Origin: Caldifarciminota bacterium
GTDB taxonomy: Bacteria; Hydrothermota; Tepidihabitantia; SM23-42
Direction: 5' to 3'
DNA: 46,823 bases
Assembly: GCA_020343595.1 (NCBI GenBank)
Contig: CP070802.1
Span: 565,112-611,934, forward strand
The notes beneath the pieces were generated by a model that was not told the origin of the DNA, made no database searches, and saw nothing but the letters and a program-made list of their open reading frames with translations. A program made the position numbers and the translations under genes. Of the stretch, positions 17,650 through 26,018 are shown in pieces; position 1 is the stretch's first letter; each line of letters starts with the position of its first letter.

Positions 17650-19041
17650 TCAGGTGGTTCTCAGGATCGCCTTAAATGCATCGAGTATGATCTTGTCCTC
17701 ACCCTTCATGACGGTGCGGAAGTCGAGGATGACTCTATCGTCGGCAACCCGGCTAAATACTGGTGGACTGTACCGGCGCAAGGCGTGTGCCAAATCGTTT
17801 GCCGATAGACCTTTTGCTTTTACCGCGACCAGGTAAGTCGGTAGTTGTTCGGTACTGAGCGACCCTCCGCCAATCTCGCTCACACCGGAGATTACAGAGA
17901 CATCCAGGGTCGTGCCAAACCATGTTTTTAGCTTTTTGGCACATCGATTCGCACTGCTTTTTATTTCATCCAGTGGTTTAAGTAATATGCCCAAAACGGC
18001 GTGATTTGATATCAAATCCTCTTCTTTTAGTAAGAATATCTGAAGGGTGGCTTCTAATACTGCATTCGTGATTTTGTCACATCTGAGCGCTCGGGTCAGG
18101 GGATTCTTCTTGATTTTCTCTATGTGGTGTTTCTTGCCGATGACAATTCCGCATTGGGGTCCTCCGATGAGTTTGTCCCCGCTGAAGCAGACGACATCAG
18201 CGCCCGTGGAAATGCTCTCCTGTACCATGGGTTCTTTAGGTAATCCATAAGGGGCAAAGTCGATGAGTGCGCCGCTTCCGAGATCATCGATGACCGGGAT
18301 ATCATGTTTCTTCCCAAGTTCCACAAGATCATCCAGAGGAACTTCTTTGGTAAAGCCAATTATCCTGTAGTTTGACTGGTGAACGCGCAGTATTGCGCCC
18401 GTGTTTTCGTTTATGGCGCCTGCATAATCCTTGAGATGAGTTCTGTTAGTCGTGCCAATTTCATGCATTATCGCTCCGCTCTGCGCCATGATGTCAGGAA
18501 TACGATATGCCCCGCCGATCTCGATGAGCTGTCCCCTTGATACGATCACTTCCTTGCCTTTTGCTATAGCATTGAGGATGAGCACCGTTGCTGCAGCATT
18601 GTTATTGACGATTATTCCAGCTTCGCACCCGGTTAGGATCTGAAGCAAGCGGTCGATCTTTCTGTACCGATCAGCCCGTTTGCCTTCGTCGTCGATCTGC
18701 AATCTGGAATAGCCCAGGGACATTTCGCTGACGACTTGGGCAATACGTTTGTTAAAGGGCGCGCGGCCCAACCCGGTGTGCAGGACTATCCCGAGTGCGT
18801 TTACCGCATAACAGAAATACGGAGTGATCAGATCCTGAATCTCAGCCAGGATGGCCTTCTTAAGATTTGCCTGGTTGGTTTTCCCGCCGGATAGCAGGAT
18901 TTTTCGGTAATTCTCGACATTGTCGCGTATGATCCGGGTCACATGTTTCTGGTCAATGATCTTAAGTGCTTCCTTGATTTCATCCCAACTAAGTATCTTG
19001 TCTACCGAGGGGATATTTCTCAGTATTTCTTTAGTTTTCAT
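17650..19041 (-). CDS. selA: L-seryl-tRNA(Sec) selenium transferase SelA
   Basis: SelA is a PLP enzyme that converts seryl-tRNA-Sec to selenocysteyl-tRNA-Sec using selenophosphate. The 463-residue protein shows the family landmarks: NALGIVLHTGLGRAP, the stretch from YSRLQID onward, VNNNAAATVLIL, and the PLP-binding lysine in FSGDKLIGGPQCG (about 295). The frame is open 15 nt further upstream to a TTG, but the ATG at 19041 has GAAGGAA placed correctly before it and a consensus promoter behind that. selB follows downstream. All conserved parts are present, so it should be functional. Confidence 0.97.
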   Translation of the reverse strand: MKTKEILRNIPSVDKILSWDEIKEALKIIDQKHVTRIIRDNVENYRKILLSGGKTNQANLKKAILAEIQDLITPYFCYAVNALGIVLHTGLGRAPFNKRIAQVVSEMSLGYSRLQIDDEGKRADRYRKIDRLLQILTGCEAGIIVNNNAAATVLILNAIAKGKEVIVSRGQLIEIGGAYRIPDIMAQSGAIMHEIGTTNRTHLKDYAGAINENTGAILRVHQSNYRIIGFTKEVPLDDLVELGKKHDIPVIDDLGSGALIDFAPYGLPKEPMVQESISTGADVVCFSGDKLIGGPQCGIVIGKKHHIEKIKKNPLTRALRCDKITNAVLEATLQIFLLKEEDLISNHAVLGILLKPLDEIKSSANRCAKKLKTWFGTTLDVSVISGVSEIGGGSLSTEQLPTYLVAVKAKGLSANDLAHALRRYSPPVFSRVADDRVILDFRTVMKGEDKIILDAFKAILRTT

Positions 19042-19057
19042 GGTTTCCTTCTGCAAA

Positions 19058-19085
19058 ATTATAGTGATATGAATAATGATGTCAA
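19058..19085 (-). promoter_or_regulatory. Consensus promoter of selA
   Basis: On the minus strand, TTGACA (19085-19080), 16 bp, TATAAT (19063-19058), 17 bp before the ATG at 19041. It shows that selA-selB can be transcribed separately from the corrinoid operon upstream. Confidence 0.85.
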
Positions 19086-19147
19086 GGATAGGGTCAGAAA
19101 TGATACTCTTTTGTCAGTCAACATCAGTGCGTATCCGTTTATGTCTC

Positions 19148-19870
19148 TCAGAGCGAGAGTGCAGCGCCAATTGCGCCGATGAACTGCGGATGCTCTGGAA
19201 TTGTTACGGCTCCAAAGATCCTTTTCATCGCTCTGATAAGGCCTGGATTTAGGGCGCCGCCGCCACAGAACAAAATTGGTGACTCGATACCTATTTGACT
19301 GCCAATCCCGTCGATCCTCCTGACGAGTGCTTCGCATACTCCAGCCACAATGTCTTCAAGTCGCTTGCCTTCTGCTACGAGACTCAAAATTTCGGTTTCG
19401 GCCATGACTACACACAGGGAATCGATTATCTCGGCGCGGTCAGCGTTTACTGCTAACTGCCCGAACTCGGCCAGGCTAAGGTCGAGGGCTTGTGCAATCT
19501 TCTCAATGAAATTACCGGTTCCGGCCGCACAGCGGTCGTTCATCACAAACCGGTCAACACGCTCCTCTTTGACCTTGATGATCTTACTGTCCTGGCCTCC
19601 GATGTCTACGATCGTTCGAACTGATGGTTCAATATGAGAAGCTCCTTTGGCAAATGCAGTTATTTCTGTTATCGTCTTATCAGCGTTTGCGACGAGATCC
19701 CTTCCGAAGCCGGTGGCGACGATCCTATCATATCCTCTAAGTTCGTTCACGGCACGTTCGACCGCCAGTTTGGGTTTGAATGACGTTTTGAGAACGATCT
19801 TGTTTCTTACGTGTCCATCAAATAAGATTCCTTTTGTATAGCTCGAACCAACGTCTAATCCCAGTACCAT
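19148..19870 (-). CDS. 2-hydroxyacyl-CoA dehydratase/benzoyl-CoA reductase-type activator ATPase
   Basis: This 240-residue protein belongs to the HgdC/BcrD family (ASKHA fold). Dimers of this family hold one [4Fe-4S] cluster and use ATP to push electrons at very low potential into a partner iron-sulfur enzyme. Visible features are the phosphate-binding GLDVGSSYTKG, DIGGQDSK, and both cluster cysteines in NDRCAAGTGNF and IDSLCVVMAETE. The open frame extends 23 residues upstream, but ATG 19870 has AGGAGA before it and fits the family start. It overlaps the preceding methyltransferase gene by 16 bp and is the last gene of the corrinoid operon; its partners are the two dehydratase-like subunits upstream. 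Confidence 0.93.
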   Translation of the reverse strand: MVLGLDVGSSYTKGILFDGHVRNKIVLKTSFKPKLAVERAVNELRGYDRIVATGFGRDLVANADKTITEITAFAKGASHIEPSVRTIVDIGGQDSKIIKVKEERVDRFVMNDRCAAGTGNFIEKIAQALDLSLAEFGQLAVNADRAEIIDSLCVVMAETEILSLVAEGKRLEDIVAGVCEALVRRIDGIGSQIGIESPILFCGGGALNPGLIRAMKRIFGAVTIPEHPQFIGAIGAALSL

Positions 19871-20886
19871 CCGTTCTCCTTTGCAGCATTTATGAATGCC
19901 ATAACATTGTCGAAGGGAGCATGGATAGGAACTTCGCAACCCGTTGCTGCAATGTAGCCTTTAGGTGCCTGCATTGAGAGCTTAACCATATCTCTTACCC
20001 CACTTGCGATTTCTTCTGGAGATGAAAATGCCAATAGCGACGTGTCATAGTTCCCGATCACGCGCACTGTTGAGGATAATTTCTTAATTGTATCCGTCAG
20101 GTCAACACGGTCAATACTTATGAGGTCGGCGTGCGTCTCCTTAAGGAGATCGAGGATCGGCGTAGTATCTCCGCAGATATGCAGGATGACATCGAGGTCG
20201 TACCGGTGCAGGAAATCAACTAGTTTTCTTTCATAGGGGAGAGCGTATTGTCGATATGCCCTCGGGCTTATGACACTCGACGATGCCAGCGGGTCAACGA
20301 TGATGGGCAATCCCCCGGCATCGATGGCGTGGTAACATAATTCGATTGCGGCTGCCAGAGACTTTTCCATGACTGCCTTTACATGGTCCGGTTCTTTGAT
20401 CGTTTGAATGAGAAATCTATTCGGTTCGGAAAGCATCATGCCTGTAGTAAATGGGGCAGGTATATATGCCAGTATGGGAACTCGGTCGCCGAGGGCATCG
20501 TAGGCATATTCGATCGCTTCAAGGTATACTGGTAGTCGTGCATCAGATGTTGGTACCGGGATTTCAATATCATTGATATCCTTTTTCTCAAGGGCAGGTA
20601 TCCTCTGAATCGGCAGATCATTTTCAGGATAGTCAAATTCCGTTCCCATGGCTTCGGCGATGATGCCCACCTCGGAAAAGATCGAGATGGCATCGTGTCC
20701 GTATTTCTCGATGGCGGCGATCTGCGCGCGCGCCATGTTTTCTCCGTTCGTGTAGTAATCCCTGAGTTTCATGCCTCTGACCGAAGCAGCGTGCGAAGTA
20801 ATTAGCGGTATGGTGTTGCAGCGGTCAGGTTTCTCGTCGATCACCAGTAGTCCGAATCTTTCGCGCGGCGTTAGGATATCGGTCAT
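19855..20886 (-). CDS. Uroporphyrinogen-decarboxylase-family (MtaA/MtbA-like) methyltransferase A
   Basis: The 343-residue protein has the UROD-type TIM barrel fold used by methyltransferases that move methyl groups between corrinoid proteins and thiols or other acceptors. A zinc site is suggested by LHICGDTTPILDLL and the late TGCEVPIHAPFDN, with PLASSSVISPRAYRQY between them. This pattern is typical of MtaA/MtbA/CmuA relatives, not of haem-pathway HemE. Its ATG at 20886 overlaps the stop of the upstream gene (ATGA), so translation is coupled. Substrate unknown. It is a partial paralogue of the gene at 23247-24170. Confidence 0.9.
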   Translation of the reverse strand: MTDILTPRERFGLLVIDEKPDRCNTIPLITSHAASVRGMKLRDYYTNGENMARAQIAAIEKYGHDAISIFSEVGIIAEAMGTEFDYPENDLPIQRIPALEKKDINDIEIPVPTSDARLPVYLEAIEYAYDALGDRVPILAYIPAPFTTGMMLSEPNRFLIQTIKEPDHVKAVMEKSLAAAIELCYHAIDAGGLPIIVDPLASSSVISPRAYRQYALPYERKLVDFLHRYDLDVILHICGDTTPILDLLKETHADLISIDRVDLTDTIKKLSSTVRVIGNYDTSLLAFSSPEEIASGVRDMVKLSMQAPKGYIAATGCEVPIHAPFDNVMAFINAAKENGWYWD

Positions 20887-22274
20887 TTTAGCATTTCGAT
20901 GAAAGCTGCGATCCTGGTCCTGATTTGCTCGGTTATACCCAAGGGCGCCGGGATGTCGATTGCGAGTATGGGTACGTTCTTCAATCTTTTTTCGATCGCT
21001 CTTGTTTCCATTGCACAGTGAGAGCAACCCAACATGTTGGTGATGATCACGCCGGCGATTCTGCCGGAATCAACTCCGGCGGAAATATGACGGATTCTTT
21101 CTTCAGTTGAGCCAATGAGTGAAGCGTTCATGAACGATCTGGCGAGGGCGCGGAAAGGATCGATATCTTCTTCGATCTCACTCAACGCCTGGTTAATGAC
21201 ATATTCAGTCGCAACGACGCGACCGCCCAGATCTTCGACGATATTCAGCAGTAAAGGGTCGGCAGTGGGGGTGATCCATGCGAGCGGTATGGCATCCGAA
21301 TCTAAAACACCGTTTCCACTCTTCACACGGTCAATGATCTTGCTTTTTACCATCTCGAGGATATCGATCCACTCATCGATATCTGCATAGCCATATAGGT
21401 TGCCGAATTCAATTACCATCATTTCGAGAGCAGGAAACGGTGCAATTTTGGCTCCATGTGTTAGGGCTTTAATTTGATCCACCAATCTGCGCAATCTATT
21501 GTTCTTCTTTATGCTTTCTCCGAGTTTCTCAGGATCACCGTCATTGGTCAGGTCCTGCATTCGCTGCCATACATGTTTGTATTCGTTGATGAGGTATGTC
21601 TCAAACCGTTCTGGATAGTCAAGACCTTGGGGCGTTCTTGCGTATTTTTCATCCGTAAAGTGATCCTGTTTTTTCCTCCGAAAAGGTATCTCGAGCCAGT
21701 TCAGTTCAAAGCCCATGTCTTCGACCATTTGCATGATACAGGAGTAGTCATCACAGGAAGCGCCTGTTGATGCGAACAGGATATCTGGTTTTGGGAAATA
21801 TGCCATCTTGTGAAAGGCAGCAAGTGTCGACCGGACGAAACAACTCGCTTCAGGTGTACCGAGTTCACTCGCCTTGTCGAGAAGCACGGTCGATTCGTTG
21901 AAAAAGGGAGTCCACCAGGTGCAGTCCGGGTAGAATGGGATGCAGTCGGGAAAAGCCATTGCGATGACAGGGACAGTTCCGAGGTCGCCCATTGTGGCAA
22001 TGATATGTTTTCCGCTTTGCCGCGCACGGAACAGTCTTTCGGATTCATTGAGTGCAAAGCCCCAGAGTCTGAGGGCAGCCAGCGAATTGTCTAATTTCAG
22101 TTTTCTTAGTTCTCGGGCACCATAGACCATGAACGTTGCCGGCGGCGAGAGATAGATGCCCCATTCGTCGTTATTGTAGTATTTGAATCTCCTTATCTCT
22201 GAATCATCGAGCAAGCGGAACTGTCTGCTCCATTCTTTTAAGCTGATCTTCTGCGGGTCTATGTTCTTGAGCAT
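20883..22274 (-). CDS. 2-hydroxyacyl-CoA dehydratase-family subunit (HgdB/BcrC-like), large
   Basis: This 463-residue protein belongs to the family covering 2-hydroxyglutaryl-CoA dehydratase, benzoyl-CoA reductase and the double-cubane cluster proteins. Probable cluster cysteines lie in TGASCDDYSCIMQM (about 170-183) and NMLGCSHCAMETRAIE (about 420-435); WTPFFNES and IPFRRKK lie between. Nothing nearby encodes CoA ligases or acyl-CoA enzymes, so a role as a low-potential electron donor to the corrinoid protein is as likely as a dehydratase role (inference). The ATG follows GGAGATGTT. It overlaps its neighbours by 16 bp and 4 bp. Confidence 0.9.
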   Translation of the reverse strand: MLKNIDPQKISLKEWSRQFRLLDDSEIRRFKYYNNDEWGIYLSPPATFMVYGARELRKLKLDNSLAALRLWGFALNESERLFRARQSGKHIIATMGDLGTVPVIAMAFPDCIPFYPDCTWWTPFFNESTVLLDKASELGTPEASCFVRSTLAAFHKMAYFPKPDILFASTGASCDDYSCIMQMVEDMGFELNWLEIPFRRKKQDHFTDEKYARTPQGLDYPERFETYLINEYKHVWQRMQDLTNDGDPEKLGESIKKNNRLRRLVDQIKALTHGAKIAPFPALEMMVIEFGNLYGYADIDEWIDILEMVKSKIIDRVKSGNGVLDSDAIPLAWITPTADPLLLNIVEDLGGRVVATEYVINQALSEIEEDIDPFRALARSFMNASLIGSTEERIRHISAGVDSGRIAGVIITNMLGCSHCAMETRAIEKRLKNVPILAIDIPAPLGITEQIRTRIAAFIEMLK

Positions 22275-23245
22275 AACATCTCCGCAAATGCCTCGATCCT
22301 GGTTCTTAACTGGCTGTTGCTTTGATAAGAGAAGTCGCTGCGTATTCTCAGTAGTGGCAGGTTGAGTACTTTCTCGATCCTCTGTAGCTCGAATTCATGA
22401 ACGTCGCAGTAATCCAGTGTCCAGGCAATGACTCCTGTACAGTCCAGCCTGGTAATTTCCGATTGCAGAAATTCGTAGTATTTCTGATGTGGCCTTTTAT
22501 ATAAGCAAGGTGGCTGGTTGTAGTACGCTTTTTTGATTCCTTCAATATTCTCTTCTTCAATCTGTATGTGAAGGGGGCGGGATAGTCCGCAGTTGAAGTC
22601 TCCGACAATGCGGAGGTTTGATTCGATCATCTGAAGGATGTGGTTTGCTTCGTATGTAATGGCACTCCCCAATATGTATACCCGTGCTTTCTCCGATGCA
22701 TTCTCGCTGAACGTAACCTCGTTCTCACAGGATCCCGTGTGATAACAGGCCATTGCATTGTGGAATTCTGTTGTGGATGTTAGCGACGGGCAGGCTGCTC
22801 TTTTTTGGTCCATTGCCCTCAGTGCTGCCCGAATTCTTTCCCATTTGCCGATTTCGTCTCTGATGATTTCATTCGTGAATTTTTTCTGGGAAAAGTATTC
22901 GAGTTGTTTGACCAACCAGTCAATTTCATCAGAATATATTTCGGGTTTATCTGTTCTTGGATTGTTCACAACGTATACCGGAATTTTAATGTGTTCACTC
23001 AGAATGTCGAACATGCGTCGAGACATGTCGCATCCGGTTGAGCCCACCAGTGCAGCAAATCGATCTTGATTTTCAAGAACATAGGCGAGATTTGATTTGA
23101 TCATTGGGCACGCATCGATCCTTACTACTTTCTCGCCCCTCTTTGACAGGCTGATCTCGCCGTGGAGTAGTCGGTACGGACGCAGTCCGGTTGCCGAGAG
23201 TATTTCTACTGGTATATAAGAGCATGCATAACCGATCAGCTGCAT
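22259..23245 (-). CDS. 2-hydroxyacyl-CoA dehydratase-family subunit, small
   Basis: This 328-residue protein is a second, divergent member of the HgdB/BcrC-like family. It begins MQLIGYACSYIPVEILSATG, a characteristic N-terminus of these subunits. Candidate cluster cysteines are in RIDACPMIKSN, GSTGCDMSRRMFDIL and WTLDYCDVHEFE. The open frame extends 27 residues upstream into the previous gene, but the ATG at 23245 lies 1 nt after that gene's stop and begins at the family start. With the 463-residue neighbour it probably forms a heterodimer served by the ATPase encoded at 19148-19870. Confidence 0.88.
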   Translation of the reverse strand: MQLIGYACSYIPVEILSATGLRPYRLLHGEISLSKRGEKVVRIDACPMIKSNLAYVLENQDRFAALVGSTGCDMSRRMFDILSEHIKIPVYVVNNPRTDKPEIYSDEIDWLVKQLEYFSQKKFTNEIIRDEIGKWERIRAALRAMDQKRAACPSLTSTTEFHNAMACYHTGSCENEVTFSENASEKARVYILGSAITYEANHILQMIESNLRIVGDFNCGLSRPLHIQIEEENIEGIKKAYYNQPPCLYKRPHQKYYEFLQSEITRLDCTGVIAWTLDYCDVHEFELQRIEKVLNLPLLRIRSDFSYQSNSQLRTRIEAFAEMLCSRT

Positions 23246-23246
23246 T

Positions 23247-24170
23247 CTATCTCTCAATATTACCATACTCGCTGGCGATTCGTAGCATGGTTTTGATGTT
23301 CTCCGGCGGTGTGTGCGGCGGAACATCGCAGGTTGTCGACAGGATCACATTCTTGTTCTCGAGTGCAGTGTCTACCTCAGACTTGATTCGATTCGGATCT
23401 CCGTTAAGTATCGTACTCGTTCCAACTCCACCCATTTTCAAGGTTTCGGTACGAAGTTCAATATCCTCAATGCTCAGGATATCCGCACCCAGCTTATCAA
23501 GATACTCTGATATGGGTCGGACATCGCCGCAGATATGTATGGCAACAAGGGCACCGTGGGTTTTCGTTTTGTCCACCAGGGTTTGAAGTGCTTTGAACGC
23601 ATACTTCAGGAACATTTGGGGTGATATGACACTCGATGAAGCGAGCGGGTCTCCGATCATAATATTGACACCGAGGGAAAGTAATCTTTCTAAATACTGC
23701 AACTGGTATTGCATTGCAGTTTCCATAAATCGTGAAGCTTCGTTCTCCCTTTTCAATATGATTTTCAAATAGTTCTCGATGCCGGCTAAGAAGGAAGCAA
23801 GGGTAAAAGGCCCTTTGACTGAAACGAAGACAGGAACATCGAGTTTCATCTTCAGGATCTTTGCAGCGTGGATGATCTCCGGGGTACGGTCGTACGAATG
23901 CCGGGCTGCAGGTCCAAGGAGGGTTGGGTAGGGCTCAAGCTCGACCGGACAGCCCATCGCTTGTGCTTCAACATAAGGGTCGGAAAAAACCAACACCATG
24001 TCATACCGATAGAGCTCGTGGCAGTATTGGATAACCTGGGCAAGTTTCTCTCCATCTTGAGCGACTTCCTTCAGTGTCAGATTCAACAGATATGCGCCAT
24101 GGTCAGCACATACCATTGGGAATACCGCATGATGTATTTGCCTGCCAATGACTGAAGAAATTTTATCCAC
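23247..24170 (-). CDS. Uroporphyrinogen-decarboxylase-family (MtaA-like) methyltransferase B
   Basis: The 307-residue protein is a second UROD-fold methyltransferase, shorter than its paralogue at 19855-20886. It shares PLASSSVISPQMFLKYAF, the zinc-site IHICGDVRPISEYL and a late STTCDVPPHTPPEN. The start is a GTG at 24170 that overlaps the corrinoid protein gene by 8 bp, with no clear Shine-Dalgarno sequence, so it is probably translationally coupled. The direct link to the corrinoid gene makes it the likely primary methyl donor or acceptor enzyme. Substrate unknown. Confidence 0.9.
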   Translation of the reverse strand: MDKISSVIGRQIHHAVFPMVCADHGAYLLNLTLKEVAQDGEKLAQVIQYCHELYRYDMVLVFSDPYVEAQAMGCPVELEPYPTLLGPAARHSYDRTPEIIHAAKILKMKLDVPVFVSVKGPFTLASFLAGIENYLKIILKRENEASRFMETAMQYQLQYLERLLSLGVNIMIGDPLASSSVISPQMFLKYAFKALQTLVDKTKTHGALVAIHICGDVRPISEYLDKLGADILSIEDIELRTETLKMGGVGTSTILNGDPNRIKSEVDTALENKNVILSTTCDVPPHTPPENIKTMLRIASEYGNIER

Positions 24171-24792
24171 TGACGATTTTTTCGATGAGTTTTACCGCAG
24201 AGGGTCCGTCCGGACTATACCCATCAGCCTTGACGCTTGCGGCGAATTCTTCATTCACCGGGGCTCCGCCGATGATCACCTTCACTGCATTGCGCATGTT
24301 GCGCTTTTCCAATTCCAGGATAATCTCACCCATATGAGTCATCGTCGTAGTCATGAGGCTCGATATTGCCAGTATGTCCGGTTTTTCTCTTTCGACAGCC
24401 TTGACGAATTCCAAAACTGGCACGTCACGGCCCAGGTCAATGACCTCGTAGCCTGCTGCTTCCAGCATGACCTTGACGATATTCTTGCCGATATCGTGTA
24501 TGTCGCCTTCGACCACGCCAAAAACGATCTTTGCCCCCGGTTTTCGAGATGACCCTTTTATGAGTTGCTTTATCTTATCGAATCCGGCGTAGAAAGCTTC
24601 AGAACACAAGAGCACTTCGGGTACATAGTATTCCTTGCGTGCGAAAAGATCTGCCACTTCCTGCATTCCGGCGATCAATCCTTTCTCAAGGATCTCAACC
24701 GGATCCACCTTCTCCTTGAGCGCAATGGATACGCTCTCTTTTGTTTTTTCATCATCCATTTCTATGACTGCTTGCTTTATTGAATCAAACAA
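24163..24792 (-). CDS. Corrinoid (B12-binding) methyl-carrier protein, MtaC/MtbC-like
   Basis: This 209-residue protein has the two-part layout of corrinoid methyltransferase proteins: a helical cap (1-85) and a Rossmann-like B12 domain (about 90-209). The cobalt-ligand motif is EGDIHDIGKNIV, with ISSLMTTTM and IIGGAPVNEEFA. In such systems the Co(I) form takes a methyl group from one methyltransferase and gives it to another. Translation starts with TTG at 24792, just after GGAGGTGAA. A promoter lies about 22 bp upstream, so it leads a sub-operon. Confidence 0.95.
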   Translation of the reverse strand: MFDSIKQAVIEMDDEKTKESVSIALKEKVDPVEILEKGLIAGMQEVADLFARKEYYVPEVLLCSEAFYAGFDKIKQLIKGSSRKPGAKIVFGVVEGDIHDIGKNIVKVMLEAAGYEVIDLGRDVPVLEFVKAVEREKPDILAISSLMTTTMTHMGEIILELEKRNMRNAVKVIIGGAPVNEEFAASVKADGYSPDGPSAVKLIEKIVSG

Positions 24793-24813
24793 TTCACCTC
24801 CAGGTCGCGAAGA

Positions 24814-24842
24814 ATAATAGCAATATGTTACGTTTCAGTCAA
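24814..24842 (-). promoter_or_regulatory. Promoter of the corrinoid-protein sub-operon
   Basis: On the minus strand, TTGACT (24842-24837), 17 bp, TATTAT (24819-24814), followed by GGAGG and the TTG start at 24792. Confidence 0.7.
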
Positions 24843-24880
24843 GCATTGGGCGCGCTGCAATTTCTTGATGTTTCTCAGTT

Positions 24881-24916
24881 GCAGGATACCTCCGGGTCAT
24901 ATCAGAGGCACCCTGC
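24881..24916 (-). other. 12-bp RNA hairpin after the SAM methyltransferase gene
   Basis: As minus-strand RNA, the arms at 24916-24905 and 24892-24881 form twelve continuous pairs, two of them G-U, around a 12-nt loop. The same DNA on the plus strand would have A-C mismatches, so the structure belongs to the operon transcript. It lies 6 nt past the stop and lacks a T-run, so it may be a processing or stability element, not a terminator. A second small stem (CTGCAA/TTGCAG) follows it. Confidence 0.55.
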
Positions 24917-24922
24917 TTCCTG

Positions 24923-25714
24923 CTATTTTTGAGCGACGAATAATCCCCGGCCGACTTTATGCTCGTGTGCGGCTTTTTGCCAGATCGTTACCAGATTTGA
25001 TGCGAAGTCGAAGAGGTCCTTCCCAAAATTCTCGAGGATTGTAGGTTTCAGTGCGACATGTACCTTCTCATAGTACTCGTCAAAACACTTGGCATATTCT
25101 TCGGTCTGATCCAGAGCCTCAAGTAGTTTGAAACCGTTCTTCTTCAGCAGCTCATGATATCCTTCAAATGATTCCATGTAGGGGAAAGCCATTGTCTCGA
25201 GTAATGGGTCAAGTTCCTTTTCTGATATATCACCAGTGATTATCCAATCGGTGAACGCGATCTTGCCGCCTGGTTTGAGCACGCGATGTGCTTCCTGGAT
25301 CAGCCTGTTCTTGTCAGTGACGTAGCACCATGCCTCCTGTCCCCATACCACGTCGAATGTTTCCTGTTTGAAGGGAAGGTCCATGGCATTCCCTTCGTAG
25401 TATTCTATGAGGTCTTCGAGTTTCGCCTCCTTTGTCCGTTGGGCTGCTTTCTCTAACATTGTCTTGGTAGCATCGACGCCCTTGACCGTCACTCCATACT
25501 TTGATGCGAGATGGCGTGCCGGCGCACCCAGTGCACTGCATATGTCACATACAACCATACCTTTCTTGAGTCCGACCTTCTGTGCAAGTGCATCGGTTGC
25601 TGCGGGCCCGCCTGAATGTATCTGTTCCCCCATTACTGCTTCCCATAATAGTCCTCCCGGACCATCATATACATCCTGTACGTCCTTTATTGTGAAGTCC
25701 TTCTTGTATGTCAT
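24923..25714 (-). CDS. Class I SAM-dependent methyltransferase
   Basis: The 263-residue protein has a Rossmann methyltransferase domain (about 50-170): motif I VVCDICSALGAPARHLA, the acidic VKGVDAT, motif II NAMDLPFKQETFDVVWGQEA and motif III VLKPGGKIAFTDWI. The N-terminal YDGPGGLLWEAVMGEQIHSGG resembles glycine/sarcosine/dimethylglycine N-methyltransferase-type enzymes (family-level inference). The ATG follows AAAGGAG one nt after the stop of the FTR-like gene. Placed ahead of a corrinoid methyl-transfer operon, it may make or consume a methylated substrate of that pathway. Confidence 0.9.
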   Translation of the reverse strand: MTYKKDFTIKDVQDVYDGPGGLLWEAVMGEQIHSGGPAATDALAQKVGLKKGMVVCDICSALGAPARHLASKYGVTVKGVDATKTMLEKAAQRTKEAKLEDLIEYYEGNAMDLPFKQETFDVVWGQEAWCYVTDKNRLIQEAHRVLKPGGKIAFTDWIITGDISEKELDPLLETMAFPYMESFEGYHELLKKNGFKLLEALDQTEEYAKCFDEYYEKVHVALKPTILENFGKDLFDFASNLVTIWQKAAHEHKVGRGLFVAQK

Positions 25715-25715
25715 G

Positions 25716-26018
25716 TTACGCTCCTTTCGATCTATGAAGTAATCTGCAAAAACAATGGTTATCCTTAACGATTTTATCCTTCAACTCACGGCACGGATAA
25801 AGGGTGTCTTTCTTTGGATCCAGCGGGTGGGTCTGCTTGCATGTACAATAATACTTGCCGAATTCGGTTTTGCTCATCGTCATGAGGTCGATGACTTTTC
25901 TTAGTCGTTTCTGATCCGGATTGAGTACGAAACCATGCTCTTGCGTTATTTTGTTTGCTCTCACGAGATTTTCGCTGTATTGTATAGTACCTACTACTGA
26001 ATCCCATTTATTCCCCAT
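25716..26018 (-). CDS. Ferredoxin-thioredoxin-reductase catalytic-chain-like protein
   Basis: The 100-residue product ends in a cysteine pattern close to the catalytic subunit of ferredoxin:thioredoxin reductase. YYCTCKQ, LYPCREL and NHCFCRLLH stand where plants and cyanobacteria have CPC, CPC and CHC. That set would supply a [4Fe-4S] cluster plus a redox disulfide, though the second CxC is reduced to a single Cys. A thiol-redox or electron-transfer part in the adjacent corrinoid/iron-sulfur system is a reasonable inference. It is the first gene of the operon, with ATG after AAGGAAGGA and a leader of about 317 nt. Confidence 0.75.
   Translation of the reverse strand: MGNKWDSVVGTIQYSENLVRANKITQEHGFVLNPDQKRLRKVIDLMTMSKTEFGKYYCTCKQTHPLDPKKDTLYPCRELKDKIVKDNHCFCRLLHRSKGA

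Noticed and set aside
17774-17793. Minus-strand TGGCAC-ACGCC-TTGCG, a sigma-54-like match inside selA
   Set aside because: It encodes conserved SelA residues (LAHALRR) in frame, has no target gene at a suitable distance, and the base after TTGC is G, not A/T.
20883-20885. TGA stop of the large dehydratase-like subunit as a Sec codon
   Set aside because: Only a short run of codons follows before another stop, no hairpin is placed correctly, and the TGA is part of the ATGA start overlap of the next gene.
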